The notes under the pieces are model-generated. The model worked only from the letters and a program-made list of their open reading frames with translations. It was not told the origin of the DNA and ran no database searches. Positions 55,448 to 63,410 of a stretch of DNA of 64,000 nt are shown piece after piece (the stretch's first letter is position 1; every line of letters begins with the position of its first letter). Location: assembly GCF_004403185.1 (NCBI RefSeq), contig NZ_SOHJ01000011.1, positions 434,001 to 498,000 of the forward strand, given 5' to 3'. The stretch comes from Cryobacterium suzukii (GTDB lineage: Bacteria > Actinomycetota > Actinomycetes > Actinomycetales > Microbacteriaceae). A program made the translations under genes and the position numbers.

Positions 55448-56434
55448 CTATTCACCCGGGTAGCGCAGGCCGATCCTGGCCCGAACCGCGTCAAGAGTGT
55501 GCATGATGGCGACCGATTCTTCGGCCGGCATGATGTCGCTCGAGACCTTGCCGGCACGAATCAGGGCCTCGGCTTCGAGCGCTTCGAAGTGCATTCCGCG
55601 GCCGGGGAACTCGGTCGACACATACGTTTCGAGCACGGTGCCCACGTTGTCCAGTACCCGAAAACCGGTTGGCGCGTACCAGACGGCGTCGATGTCAATG
55701 CGCCCCTCGGCGCCGACGATCGACGCCGAGGTGGGGCCGAGGGTATCGCTCGCCGAGAAGGTCGTGGCGATTTGCCCACCCGTATAGCGAAAAATCGTCG
55801 CTACCTGGGCATCCGCTCCGGTGGTCTTGAACGAGGCACTGGCCAGGATCGTTTCGGGCACCCCGAAGACAGCGTGCGCGAAATTCACCGGATAGACCCC
55901 CAAGTCGAGCAGGGCACCGCCGCCCAGGGCCAGGGAATTGATCCTGTGTTCCGGGTCGTCGGGAAGGTCCTGGGTATGGTCGGCGAGCAGGCTGCGCACG
56001 TCGCCGAGCGTGCCGGCCGCCAGAATCTCGCGGATACGAACCATATGCGGCAGAAACCGGGTCCACATGGCTTCGAGCACGAGCAGATTCTTGCTCGCGG
56101 CCAGGTCGACGATCTGTCGGGCTTCTCTGGCGTTGAGCGCGATCGGCTTCTCGATCAGCACGTGTTTACCCGCATTCAACGCGAGGGCAGCGTGCTCGGC
56201 ATGAAACGGATGCGGTGTCGACACGTAGATGACGTCGACCTCGGGATCGTTGACCAGCGCTTCGTAGCTGGGATGTGCCGTGGGAATGCCGAATTCGGCG
56301 GCGAAGGCATCCCCTGACGCCTGACTGCGCGACCCGACGGCCTGCACCGTGTGGCCGTTCTGTACGAGGTCGCTCGTGAACAGGTGGGCAATGCCGCCGG
56401 TGGCCAGGATTCCCCAGCGAATCGAATCTGTCAT
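55448..56434 (-). CDS. Gfo/Idh/MocA-family oxidoreductase
   Basis: 328-residue NAD(P)-dependent oxidoreductase. N-terminal Rossmann fold begins GILATGGIAHLFTSDLV, and the cofactor-linked EKPIALNAREA motif is at about residues 94-104; GGGALLDLGVYPVNFA is the usual start of the C-terminal domain. Resembles trans-dihydrobenzenediol dehydrogenase-like sugar/diol oxidoreductases. It overlaps the stop of the upstream MFS gene by four bases. Substrate unknown. Confidence 0.9.
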   Translation of the reverse strand: MTDSIRWGILATGGIAHLFTSDLVQNGHTVQAVGSRSQASGDAFAAEFGIPTAHPSYEALVNDPEVDVIYVSTPHPFHAEHAALALNAGKHVLIEKPIALNAREARQIVDLAASKNLLVLEAMWTRFLPHMVRIREILAAGTLGDVRSLLADHTQDLPDDPEHRINSLALGGGALLDLGVYPVNFAHAVFGVPETILASASFKTTGADAQVATIFRYTGGQIATTFSASDTLGPTSASIVGAEGRIDIDAVWYAPTGFRVLDNVGTVLETYVSTEFPGRGMHFEALEAEALIRAGKVSSDIMPAEESVAIMHTLDAVRARIGLRYPGE

Positions 56435-57813
56435 GCCTGGAGCTTATCGGCCGGTACCGACACGGGGTTCTGGATGCCGATACCCGAGATGATTCCGCCT
56501 CCGACCAGCAGAATTCCGGTGACGATTGCGGCGCGGTGGAACCCGTCGACGTCGAGCACCGGGCCCACGATAATGCTTGCCGCGGCGATGGCCACCAGCC
56601 CGGCGACCCGGGAGATCGCGTTATTGACCGCGGAGGCGATGCCGGCCCGGCCGGGTTCTATGGCGCCCAGAATGGCGGAGGTCAGCGGCGCGACCGTGAT
56701 CGTCAGGCCCAGACCAAAGATGATGACTCCGGGCAGAACCTGGCTGGAATAGGCAACGCTCGAGTCGATGCGCAGCATGACGAAAAACCCGATACCGGCG
56801 ATGATCGGCCCAGCGCACATGAACAGGCGCGGGCCAAATCGGCCAGCCAGACGGCCGATGACGGCGGACAGGGCGATGCTCAAAATACTTACTGGCAGCA
56901 GGGCCAACCCAGCGAGCGTCGCGCTGTATCCGCCGACCTGTTGCAAGAAGACAGCGAGCAGGAACGTGCCGAGCGACAAGGCGGCGTAGATCAGAGTCGT
57001 CGCGACGTTTCCCACCCAAAAGTTGCGCACCCGAAACAGGCTGAGCGGCATCATCGGCGCTTTCACGCGGTTTTCATGCCAGATAAACGCCGCAAAACTC
57101 AGCAAACCGACGATGAGCGGCACCAGAATGATCGGACTGCCCCAGCCGAAGTTGGCCTGTTCGATCAACGCGAAGACGGGCAGCGCCACGCCGAGCACTC
57201 CGAGGACCGCTCCGATGACGTCGACGCGGGGCGCGGCATCCTCTGACCGGTCGCCCGGCAACCGCGCCAACAGGACCAGGGTGAGCGCGATCGGCACGAT
57301 GTTGATGGCGAACACCAGTCGCCACGACACCAGGTCGACCAGCAGACCACCGATGAGCGGGCCGGCGATGAAGGCGGTGCTGGTCCAGGCGGTCCAGGTT
57401 CCGATCGCGCGGGCCTGGCCGGCACCCGAAAACGTGCTGAAGATGAGGGCGAGCGAGCTCGGCACCAGCAGCGCACCGGCAACGCCCTGTAGGGCACGTG
57501 CGCCGATCAGAAAGGGAGCGCTCGGAGCCACCGCACAGAGAACGGATGCCGCGGCGAAGCCCACCAGACCCCAATACAACACCCGCTTGCGCCCGAACGC
57601 GTCGGAGAGCGAACCGGCCAGCAGAATAATGCCGCCGAGGGTGATCAGGTAGGCGTCGACGACCCACTGCTGGGTCGAGATACCACCACCAAGTTCGCGG
57701 GTGATCGCGGGGAGGGCCACATTGATGACGGTGCCGTCCAGGAAGGCAATGAACGAGGCCAGCACCGCGACCACGAGAACGAGTCGTTGGGTATCGGTCG
57801 GTGAACGAGTCAT
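56431..57813 (-). CDS. DHA2-family (EmrB/QacA-type) MFS efflux transporter
   Basis: About 460 residues with 14 predicted helices. DHA2 features: FIAFLDGTVINVALPAI in helix 1, QWVVDAYLIT in helix 2, SDAFGRKRVLY in loop 2-3, and the antiporter motif C-like GPLIGGLLVDLVSWRLVFAINI in helix 5. Likely proton-driven export of toxic or lipophilic compounds. ATG 57813 is preferred because a TTAACT hexamer lies exactly six bases upstream; a GTG six codons earlier has no support. Confidence 0.9.
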   Translation of the reverse strand: MTRSPTDTQRLVLVVAVLASFIAFLDGTVINVALPAITRELGGGISTQQWVVDAYLITLGGIILLAGSLSDAFGRKRVLYWGLVGFAAASVLCAVAPSAPFLIGARALQGVAGALLVPSSLALIFSTFSGAGQARAIGTWTAWTSTAFIAGPLIGGLLVDLVSWRLVFAINIVPIALTLVLLARLPGDRSEDAAPRVDVIGAVLGVLGVALPVFALIEQANFGWGSPIILVPLIVGLLSFAAFIWHENRVKAPMMPLSLFRVRNFWVGNVATTLIYAALSLGTFLLAVFLQQVGGYSATLAGLALLPVSILSIALSAVIGRLAGRFGPRLFMCAGPIIAGIGFFVMLRIDSSVAYSSQVLPGVIIFGLGLTITVAPLTSAILGAIEPGRAGIASAVNNAISRVAGLVAIAAASIIVGPVLDVDGFHRAAIVTGILLVGGGIISGIGIQNPVSVPADKLQA

Positions 57814-57819
57814 GATTCG

Positions 57820-57825
57820 AGTTAA
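57820..57825 (-). promoter_or_regulatory. -10-like hexamer TTAACT, leaderless start of the DHA2 transporter
   Basis: Minus-strand TTAACT, six bases (CGAATC), ATG at 57813. Confidence 0.4.
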
Positions 57826-57859
57826 CCCCACGTGCCGCCGCGGCGTGCAATTAATAGGT

Positions 57860-57865
57860 CAGACT
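57860..57865 (+). promoter_or_regulatory. -10-like hexamer CAGACT, leaderless start of the small unknown gene
   Basis: CAGACT, six bases (AGACCA), ATG at 57872. Confidence 0.4.
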
Positions 57866-57871
57866 AGACCA

Positions 57872-58141
57872 ATGATCACCCTGCAGCAGGATGCCGATGG
57901 CTTCATCCGCATGAACCGCCACTTTCCCGACAACTCACTCATCAGCATTAGCTTCACCGGAGGGGCCTCGGAAGAGTTCAGCGGAACCCGGCTGAACGCC
58001 ATCTTTGACGACGCCCTGGCCGAGTTTCGCGGACAGAACCGCCTCGAGGGAGCAAAAGGTTTCTCCCGGGCGCCGGCGAAAACCGTTCAGCCCACGAAGA
58101 ACATCACCGTCGTCAAGGTGCACCCCGGAATGGCCGTCTAA
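57872..58141 (+). CDS. Small protein of unknown function (89 residues)
   Basis: An 89-residue protein with no signal peptide or membrane segment; mixed charged and hydrophobic, with ISISFTGGASEEFSGTRLNAIF in its middle and a basic tail. Start ATG 57872 fits leaderless geometry, and codon use is GC-rich as in its neighbours. Its TAA stop overlaps the arsA stop by three bases on the opposite strand (shared CTAA). I do not recognise the family. Confidence 0.65.
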   Translation: MITLQQDADGFIRMNRHFPDNSLISISFTGGASEEFSGTRLNAIFDDALAEFRGQNRLEGAKGFSRAPAKTVQPTKNITVVKVHPGMAV

Positions 58142-59889
58142 CCGCGACCGGGCGCCGTTAGCGCGGCGAGCCTGTCAACACCGATCGGTTCATCGGCCAG
58201 CAACGGCACGATCGCGACCCGATCGGCATGGTCGAACACCCTGTCGATCTGGATGGCTTCGTTCGCAGCGCGCGCCTGCAAAAACGGCGTCTCGGGGCGC
58301 GCTGCGGCAATGGAATTGTTGACCACCCAGCCCCACGGCTGGATTCCGGCTCGCTGGAGATCCTGCTGAAGTTCCTCGGCCTCGAGCACCGGCGTCGTCT
58401 CGGCCAGTGTGACGAGCAGCACCTTGGTCAGCGCCGGATCCTGCAGCCGCATCAGCGGGGTCACGAAAGACATACTCTCGCCCATCTGACGCGCAATTTC
58501 ACGATGGTACGACCCGGTGGCATCGAGCAACAGCAGGGTGTGGCCGGTCGGAGCGGTGTCGACGACAACGAATTCGCGACGCGATTCGTGCACGGCCTGT
58601 GAAAATTGCCGGAACACGGCGACCTCATCGGTGCACGGCGAGAGCAGGTCTTCGGCCAGGGCGGCCCGGCCGTCGGCGTCGAGATTCTTCCCCTTGGTAG
58701 CCATAACGTGATTCCGATACTCTCGAATCGCCTCGTCCGGGTCAATACGCGAGACACGCAGCCCCGGCAGGCTTCCGTGCAGGGTATCGACCAAGTGGGC
58801 TGCCGGGTCCGTCGTGGTCAGGTGCACAGCGTGGCCGCGCTGGGCCAGGGCAACGGCGATTGCTGCAGCGATCGTGGTTTTGCCGACGCCACCTTTTCCC
58901 ATGCACAAAATCAGGCCGTGCCCGGTCGGTTCCAGTTCGTCGACGAACTGGCTGAGCGGGGCATCGGCCACTTCGACCGGAGTCTGCGGCGGCACTGCAA
59001 CATCGTTGCCGGCCTGAAACAGGGTGCGCAGCGCGCTAATGCCCATCATGTTGCCGGTCTTGAGCTCGAGCAGGTCGCGCGGCAACATACCGATGGCCGG
59101 CGGAAAATCGTTCAGCGCGGCCGACTCGCGTTTGCGTACCGCTGCGGCTATCGGCTCAGTTCCCGCGCCGGCTGGCAGCATCCCATTGATAACGACATAG
59201 CCGCCGAGAATTCCGATCTGCGCCAGCTCACCGTGGGTGCGATCGATCTCGCTCAAAGCGGATGCCTGCGCGCGCGCCACGAGCACCAGCCGCGTGCGCG
59301 CGGGGTCGGCCAGGGCAGCGACCGCGGCCGCGTACACCGTCTTGTGCTTCTCCAGCCCGGATAGCGGGCCGAGGCACGACGGATCGCCCTTGCCCGCGTC
59401 GAGGAATTCCGTCCAGGAGCCGGGCAGCTGCAGCAGACGAATGGTGTGGCCGGTCGGCGCGGTGTCGAACACGATGTGGTCGTAGGTCGCCAGCAGGCTG
59501 TCATCGGTCAAGAGGTTCGTGAACTCGTCGAACGAGGCGACCTCGGTAGTGCACGAACCGGACAGGCCCTCAGCGATGCTCGCGAGCTCACGCTCCGGCA
59601 GGAGCCCCCGCACCGGGGCGATGATGCGTTCGCGATAGGCATCCGCGGCCTGCTCCGGGTCGATTTCAAGGGCATTGAGACCGGCAATCGCGTCAATCGG
59701 AGTGACTGTGTTGCCGATCGTGAGACCGAAAACCTGTCCGATGTTGGAGGCCGGGTCGGTACTCACCAGCAACACACGGCGGCCCCGGGTGGCAAGTTCA
59801 ATGGCGGAAGCGCAGGCAACGGATGTCTTGCCGACGCCACCCTTGCCGGTGAAAAACAGAAATCGAGGCGGGTCTTTGAGAAACTTCAT
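58138..59889 (-). CDS. arsA: Arsenite-stimulated ATPase, two-domain
   Basis: 583-residue pseudo-dimeric ATPase that powers arsenite/antimonite efflux through a membrane pump. Two P-loops: FTGKGGVGKTSVACA near residue 15 and CMGKGGVGKTTIAAA near residue 330, each followed by a DTAPTGHT signal. The three metal-binding cysteines of ArsA are in SGSCTTEVASFDEF, GDPSCLGPL and LSPCTDEVAVF, so As(III) sensing looks intact. It follows arsD by four bases. No ArsB or Acr3 pump gene lies in the window. Confidence 0.95.
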   Translation of the reverse strand: MKFLKDPPRFLFFTGKGGVGKTSVACASAIELATRGRRVLLVSTDPASNIGQVFGLTIGNTVTPIDAIAGLNALEIDPEQAADAYRERIIAPVRGLLPERELASIAEGLSGSCTTEVASFDEFTNLLTDDSLLATYDHIVFDTAPTGHTIRLLQLPGSWTEFLDAGKGDPSCLGPLSGLEKHKTVYAAAVAALADPARTRLVLVARAQASALSEIDRTHGELAQIGILGGYVVINGMLPAGAGTEPIAAAVRKRESAALNDFPPAIGMLPRDLLELKTGNMMGISALRTLFQAGNDVAVPPQTPVEVADAPLSQFVDELEPTGHGLILCMGKGGVGKTTIAAAIAVALAQRGHAVHLTTTDPAAHLVDTLHGSLPGLRVSRIDPDEAIREYRNHVMATKGKNLDADGRAALAEDLLSPCTDEVAVFRQFSQAVHESRREFVVVDTAPTGHTLLLLDATGSYHREIARQMGESMSFVTPLMRLQDPALTKVLLVTLAETTPVLEAEELQQDLQRAGIQPWGWVVNNSIAAARPETPFLQARAANEAIQIDRVFDHADRVAIVPLLADEPIGVDRLAALTAPGRG

Positions 59890-59893
59890 ACTG

Positions 59894-60286
59894 CTAGCAG
59901 CAGCCGGTGGCGCCGCAGCATCCGCTTTCCGATTTCTCGGTCAGGCCGAGCTGGGGTCGCTCGGCTGGCTCGCTCGTGACGGGAGCGAGGCCGGCGAAGG
60001 CGAGCAGCTGGGATTTCGAGGGGTAGGTGCCGGTCGCGACGGTGACGCCGTCGACGACGGTGAGCGGCAGTCCGGTCGAACCGACGACGTGCATGAAGGC
60101 GCGCACGGTCTCATCCGTGGTGAAGGCGAGCGGGTCGGTGGCCAGGTTATGGCGCCGGATGTCAGCGCCAAGGTCCTGCAGACTGCGCACGGTCGCCGTC
60201 ACCTCGACCAGGGACTGGTCGACGTCGACGCCGCAGACTCCGGTGTCGCAGCACAGTGCCGGTTCGTAGATTCGGATGGCAGCCAT
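59894..60286 (-). CDS. arsD: Arsenite metallochaperone
   Basis: About 130 residues; delivers As(III) to ArsA. The key cysteines are in EPALCCDTGVCGVD near the N-terminus, and the C-terminus ends with a double Cys-pair motif (CCGATGCC). ATG 60286 has GGGAG six bases upstream and is preferred to a TTG five codons earlier. Co-transcribed with arsA. Confidence 0.93.
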   Translation of the reverse strand: MAAIRIYEPALCCDTGVCGVDVDQSLVEVTATVRSLQDLGADIRRHNLATDPLAFTTDETVRAFMHVVGSTGLPLTVVDGVTVATGTYPSKSQLLAFAGLAPVTSEPAERPQLGLTEKSESGCCGATGCC

Positions 60287-60323
60287 GTCGATCTCCCTCA
60301 AAAGTTCAGTCGTCGCTCGCTAT

Positions 60324-60339
60324 ATCGATAAGTATCAAT
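60324..60339. promoter_or_regulatory. ArsR-like operator between arsD and arsM
   Basis: ATCGATA-AG-TATCAAT is a 7-bp inverted repeat with one mismatch, in an AT-rich stretch of the 96-base divergent intergenic region. It resembles ArsR/SmtB-family operators. One site could control both arsDA and arsM. No arsR gene lies in the window. Confidence 0.6.
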
Positions 60340-60382
60340 GTAGCAGTAGGCTGGTGCCGCACCTACCGGAAAGGATCAATTC

Positions 60383-61135
60383 ATGACCGAGAAATCTGAG
60401 ATCACGGAGCTTGTTCGCGAGCGATACGCGACGGCCGCACTGCAATTGAGCGACGCCCCAAGTGCATCGTGCTGCGTGCCGACCGATTTGGGCAACGGCG
60501 ACGTGTTCGGCTCAGCGCTCTATACCGGCGACAAAAATTTAGAGATTCCCGAGGAAGCATTTCTGGCCAGTCTGGGCTGTGGCAATCCGACGGCCGTCGC
60601 CGACCTGCACCCGGGTGAAACGGTGCTCGACCTCGGCTCCGGCGGCGGCATCGACGTGCTGCTCTCCGCCCGCCGCGTGGGCCCGACCGGCTTTGCCTAC
60701 GGGCTCGACATGACCGATGAGATGCTCGCACTCGCCCGGGCCAATGCGGCCAAGGCCGACGCCACCAACGTCGAGTTCATCAAAGGGCAGATGGAGGCCA
60801 TCCCCCTGGCCGACGACAGCATCGACGTCATCATCTCCAACTGCGTGATCAACCTGTCCGCTGACAAGAATGCGGTCATCTCCGAGATGTTCCGGGTCTT
60901 GAAGCCTGGCGGGCGCCTCGGAATCTCCGACGTGGTGGCCGAAAACCACCTGAGCGCGGAGGAACGCATCGAGCGCGGCAGTTACACCGGTTGTATCGCC
61001 GGGGCTCTTTCGAACCAGGAGTACCTCGACGCGCTCGCCGCAGCAGGATTTGTCGACTCGACCGTGGAATATACCCACGAAGTCGCCCCTGAAATGCACG
61101 GGAGCATCGTCAAAGCGGTCAAACCCAGCGTCTAG
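60383..61135 (+). CDS. arsM: Arsenite S-adenosylmethionine methyltransferase
   Basis: 250-residue SAM methyltransferase that methylates arsenite to less retained or volatile forms. SAM motif [14 protein letters not shown] (about residues 77-90), then the three conserved thiolate positions: Cys in [11 protein letters not shown], Cys in [13 protein letters not shown], and Cys in [10 protein letters not shown]. An additional CC pair lies near residue 30. AAAGGA upstream of the ATG. Divergent from arsDA and likely co-regulated. Confidence 0.94.
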   Translation: MTEKSEITELVRERYATAALQLSDAPSASCCVPTDLGNGDVFGSALYTGDKNLEIPEEAFLASLGCGNPTAVADLHPGETVLDLGSGGGIDVLLSARRVGPTGFAYGLDMTDEMLALARANAAKADATNVEFIKGQMEAIPLADDSIDVIISNCVINLSADKNAVISEMFRVLKPGGRLGISDVVAENHLSAEERIERGSYTGCIAGALSNQEYLDALAAAGFVDSTVEYTHEVAPEMHGSIVKAVKPSV

Positions 61136-61181
61136 TCTTTTCGTGAAGCGACCGGTCACACTCGCACCCCGCAAACAGCAG

Positions 61182-61199
61182 TCCTGAAGGCACTCAGGA
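61182..61199 (+). terminator. Short hairpin after arsM
   Basis: TCCTGA and TCAGGA form a 6-bp stem with a six-base loop about 47 bases beyond arsM. No T-run, so a weak candidate terminator. Confidence 0.4.
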
Positions 61200-61280
61200 T
61201 TCGCCGCCGGCCGTGCGGTATTCTGCGAGGGAAGACATTTGACAGCTCGGTCTTGGGCTGCGGGCAGAGAAGTAGGTGAA

Positions 61281-61739
61281 ATGACGCTGGATCGTGCGGT
61301 GCGACGACTGGTTGCACCCGTCTCTGTGTCGCCTTTCGTCTCCTTACTCGCTCTGGCCGCACTGCTTTTCGCAGTTTTTGCCATCCATTCTGAGACCACC
61401 GGGCATGCCATGCACACGCTTGTCCCTGCTGCATCGCCCGTTACTGCTTCAGCGATTATTGCTGAGCACCACACTCCGGTGACGGGTATGGCTGCGGTCA
61501 TGGCTGCTCCCGTCATCGCGGCAATCTCGTCCGGAAGCCTCGACGGCATGCTTGATTGCGCTCTGCTGGCGATGACGTGCGTTCTGCTACTCACTCTCGT
61601 CGTTATGGTATTGCTGACTCGACTCCCGACCCGGTATCGGCGTCTGCTCGATACGGGCATGATTCCGAAATCATGGCGCGCCGCCGCCCAACCGAGTCAG
61701 CGGCCCAGCCTCACTCTGCTGTCCATCTGTCGCGTTTAG
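61281..61739 (+). CDS. Small membrane protein with His/Met-rich external loop (DUF6153-like)
   Basis: 152 residues with two hydrophobic segments (about residues 16-35 and 94-118). The loop between them holds HSETTGHAMH and AEHHTPVTGMAAVM, rich in His and Met, suited to binding copper or silver. This resembles small proteins (DUF6153) found in actinobacterial copper loci; the family call is tentative. ATG 61281 is supported by AGGTGA upstream; a TTG frame from 61239 is less likely. Next genes encode a DUF305 lipoprotein and a secreted peptidase. Confidence 0.65.
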   Translation: MTLDRAVRRLVAPVSVSPFVSLLALAALLFAVFAIHSETTGHAMHTLVPAASPVTASAIIAEHHTPVTGMAAVMAAPVIAAISSGSLDGMLDCALLAMTCVLLLTLVVMVLLTRLPTRYRRLLDTGMIPKSWRAAAQPSQRPSLTLLSICRV

Positions 61740-61750
61740 ACCGAGATACA

Positions 61751-61778
61751 GTTCCGAGCCAGCATCTGGCGTCGGAAC
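61751..61778 (+). terminator. Hairpin between the small membrane protein and DUF305 genes
   Basis: GTTCCGA...GCCAG pairs with CTGGC...TCGGAAC with a single-base bulge and a four-base loop, followed by TTTG. Possible terminator or attenuator. Confidence 0.55.
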
Positions 61779-61833
61779 TTTGCCGTGCCCGCGGCCACCC
61801 GGTTTTTACTGCCAAATGACGAATGGATGAACG

Positions 61834-62418
61834 ATGCTTAAACCACGAACTTTCTTGTATGTTGCTGTGACCTTGGCGGCAGCTCTCACCCTCACCTCAT
61901 GCGCTGGCGGCAGCCCGGCCGCCGATTCAGCGAGCCCCTCTGCCAGCCACAGCACAGTGGCGTTCAATTCCGCCGACGTGACCTTTGCACAGATGATGAT
62001 CCCCCATCATGAACAGGCCGTTCAAATGAGCGATGATCTTCTCGCGAAGGACGGCCTCGATCAAAGCGTGATCGACCTCGCGACCGAGATCAAGGCTGCC
62101 CAGGAACCGGAGATCACCCAGTTGAAAGATTGGTTGACGGCGTGGGGCGAAGATGACAACAGCATGTCAGGCATGGGCGGCAGCTCTGACGGGATGATGT
62201 CCGAAGACGACATGATGACGCTGCAGGACGCCGACGGAGCGGAGGCCAGCACCTTGTTCCTCGAACAGATGACTGCGCACCACAAGGGCGCCGTCGCGAT
62301 GGCGCAGCTCGAAATTGATGAGGGGGAGAATGCGGATGCGCAGGCGATGGCCGCCAACATCGTCAAGACGCAGACGGCTGAAATCGCCGTCATGGCCGAG
62401 CTTCTCGCCTCACTCTAG
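61834..62418 (+). CDS. DUF305-family lipoprotein
   Basis: 194 residues. Signal peptide with lipobox TLTSCAGG (Cys about residue 23), then a four-helix DUF305 domain with two His motifs, IPHHEQAVQMSDDLL and TAHHKGAVAMAQLEI. Between them is a Met-rich stretch (DNSMSGMGGSSDGMMSEDD in outline, about residues 109-128). DUF305 proteins are often encoded beside copper or silver resistance genes; the His and Met residues suggest metal binding at the cell surface. Function is inferred. Confidence 0.88.
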   Translation: MLKPRTFLYVAVTLAAALTLTSCAGGSPAADSASPSASHSTVAFNSADVTFAQMMIPHHEQAVQMSDDLLAKDGLDQSVIDLATEIKAAQEPEITQLKDWLTAWGEDDNSMSGMGGSSDGMMSEDDMMTLQDADGAEASTLFLEQMTAHHKGAVAMAQLEIDEGENADAQAMAANIVKTQTAEIAVMAELLASL

Positions 62419-62431
62419 AGCGGCACATTCG

Positions 62432-62460
62432 GGGCGGGTTCTTTTCTCCAGAGCCCGCCC
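62432..62460 (+). terminator. Terminator after the DUF305 gene
   Basis: Eleven-pair stem (62432-62442 and 62450-62460, one G-U pair) with a seven-base, T-rich loop, 14 bases beyond the stop codon. Confidence 0.75.
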
Positions 62461-62558
62461 TTGGACACCACCGTTCGTTTTCTGATTCACCTGCAAGGAC
62501 ATATTTATGTATCGCCGACAATTTTTTCACCTGATGACTACTCCCGGGGCAGTGCTCC

Positions 62559-63410
62559 GTGGATAGCACCGGTCACGTCGCCACGGCCCCGCACATCTCC
62601 GGTGCAATTCCGCAAATGTCACGCCGCGATGTGCGCGCAATGGAGAATCTGGTTCGTGCGGGCCGATCCGGCTCACCGAGAACGGCGCCACCGGTCAAAG
62701 TCCCCCTCCGGCCCATCCCCCTGCGCCAGCGTGCTGCGGCAGCCAGCGCCATGGCGATGATCGCGCTCCTCGCGATTGGCACGTCCCTACCCGCACTCGC
62801 TGTCAACCCAGAACCACCGCAGGCCTCTGCTGCGAGCGCCGAGAAGACGGCCGATCTACAAAGCGTCACAGCCGCGGGTACAACATCCGTCCCCATTGAA
62901 CGCGATGGATACACCATCACGGAAGCGCCTGAACCCGCCTCGTATACCGAAGTTGCCACCAACGGGGAATACGCCAGCCTGAGTCCGGGCCAGCTCAGCG
63001 ATCAAGGTTGGGCTCTACCAGTTCTGGGCAGAATATCGAGCCCGTTTGGTTCTCGCCCGAACAAGCCAGTTGATGGTGTCGGCGACTTTCACAACGGCAC
63101 CGACATTGCCGCTCCCTGCGGCCAGCCCGTCTTCGCTGCGACCGGAGGAAAAGTTGTCACCTCGGGCGCCCAGGGCTCCTATGGCAACTGGGTTCTCATC
63201 GACCACGGTGACGGCATCGAAACGGGCTATGCCCACAACAGTCAGCTCCTCGTTGACTCCGGTCAGCTCGTTGTAGCCGGTGAAATTATCGCCCTGGTGG
63301 GGTCAACGGGTGCGTCGAGCGGCTGCCACGTGCACTTCGAAACGCGCGTCGACGGCGAAGGCACCAACGCCGAATCATTCATGAGCTCCAGAGGAGTCAC
63401 TCTTGGTTAA
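62559..63410 (+). CDS. M23-family (LytM) metallopeptidase, secreted or membrane-anchored
   Basis: 283 residues. A polar N-terminus of about 55 residues precedes one hydrophobic segment (AMAMIALLAIGTSLPALA, about residues 66-83). The C-terminal peptidase domain has the zinc ligands in DFHNGTDIA (His and Asp) and CHVHFETR (His-x-His), and YAHNSQLLV with the further catalytic His. It should cut peptidoglycan peptide bridges or act on another envelope target. GTG 62559 has no clear ribosome-binding site, and a downstream start is possible. The stop overlaps the next gene's TTG region. Confidence 0.85.
   Translation: MDSTGHVATAPHISGAIPQMSRRDVRAMENLVRAGRSGSPRTAPPVKVPLRPIPLRQRAAAASAMAMIALLAIGTSLPALAVNPEPPQASAASAEKTADLQSVTAAGTTSVPIERDGYTITEAPEPASYTEVATNGEYASLSPGQLSDQGWALPVLGRISSPFGSRPNKPVDGVGDFHNGTDIAAPCGQPVFAATGGKVVTSGAQGSYGNWVLIDHGDGIETGYAHNSQLLVDSGQLVVAGEIIALVGSTGASSGCHVHFETRVDGEGTNAESFMSSRGVTLG

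Noticed and set aside
61239-61244. TTGACA as a -35 element for the small membrane protein gene
   Set aside because: No -10 hexamer lies 16-18 bases downstream, so a promoter could not be supported.
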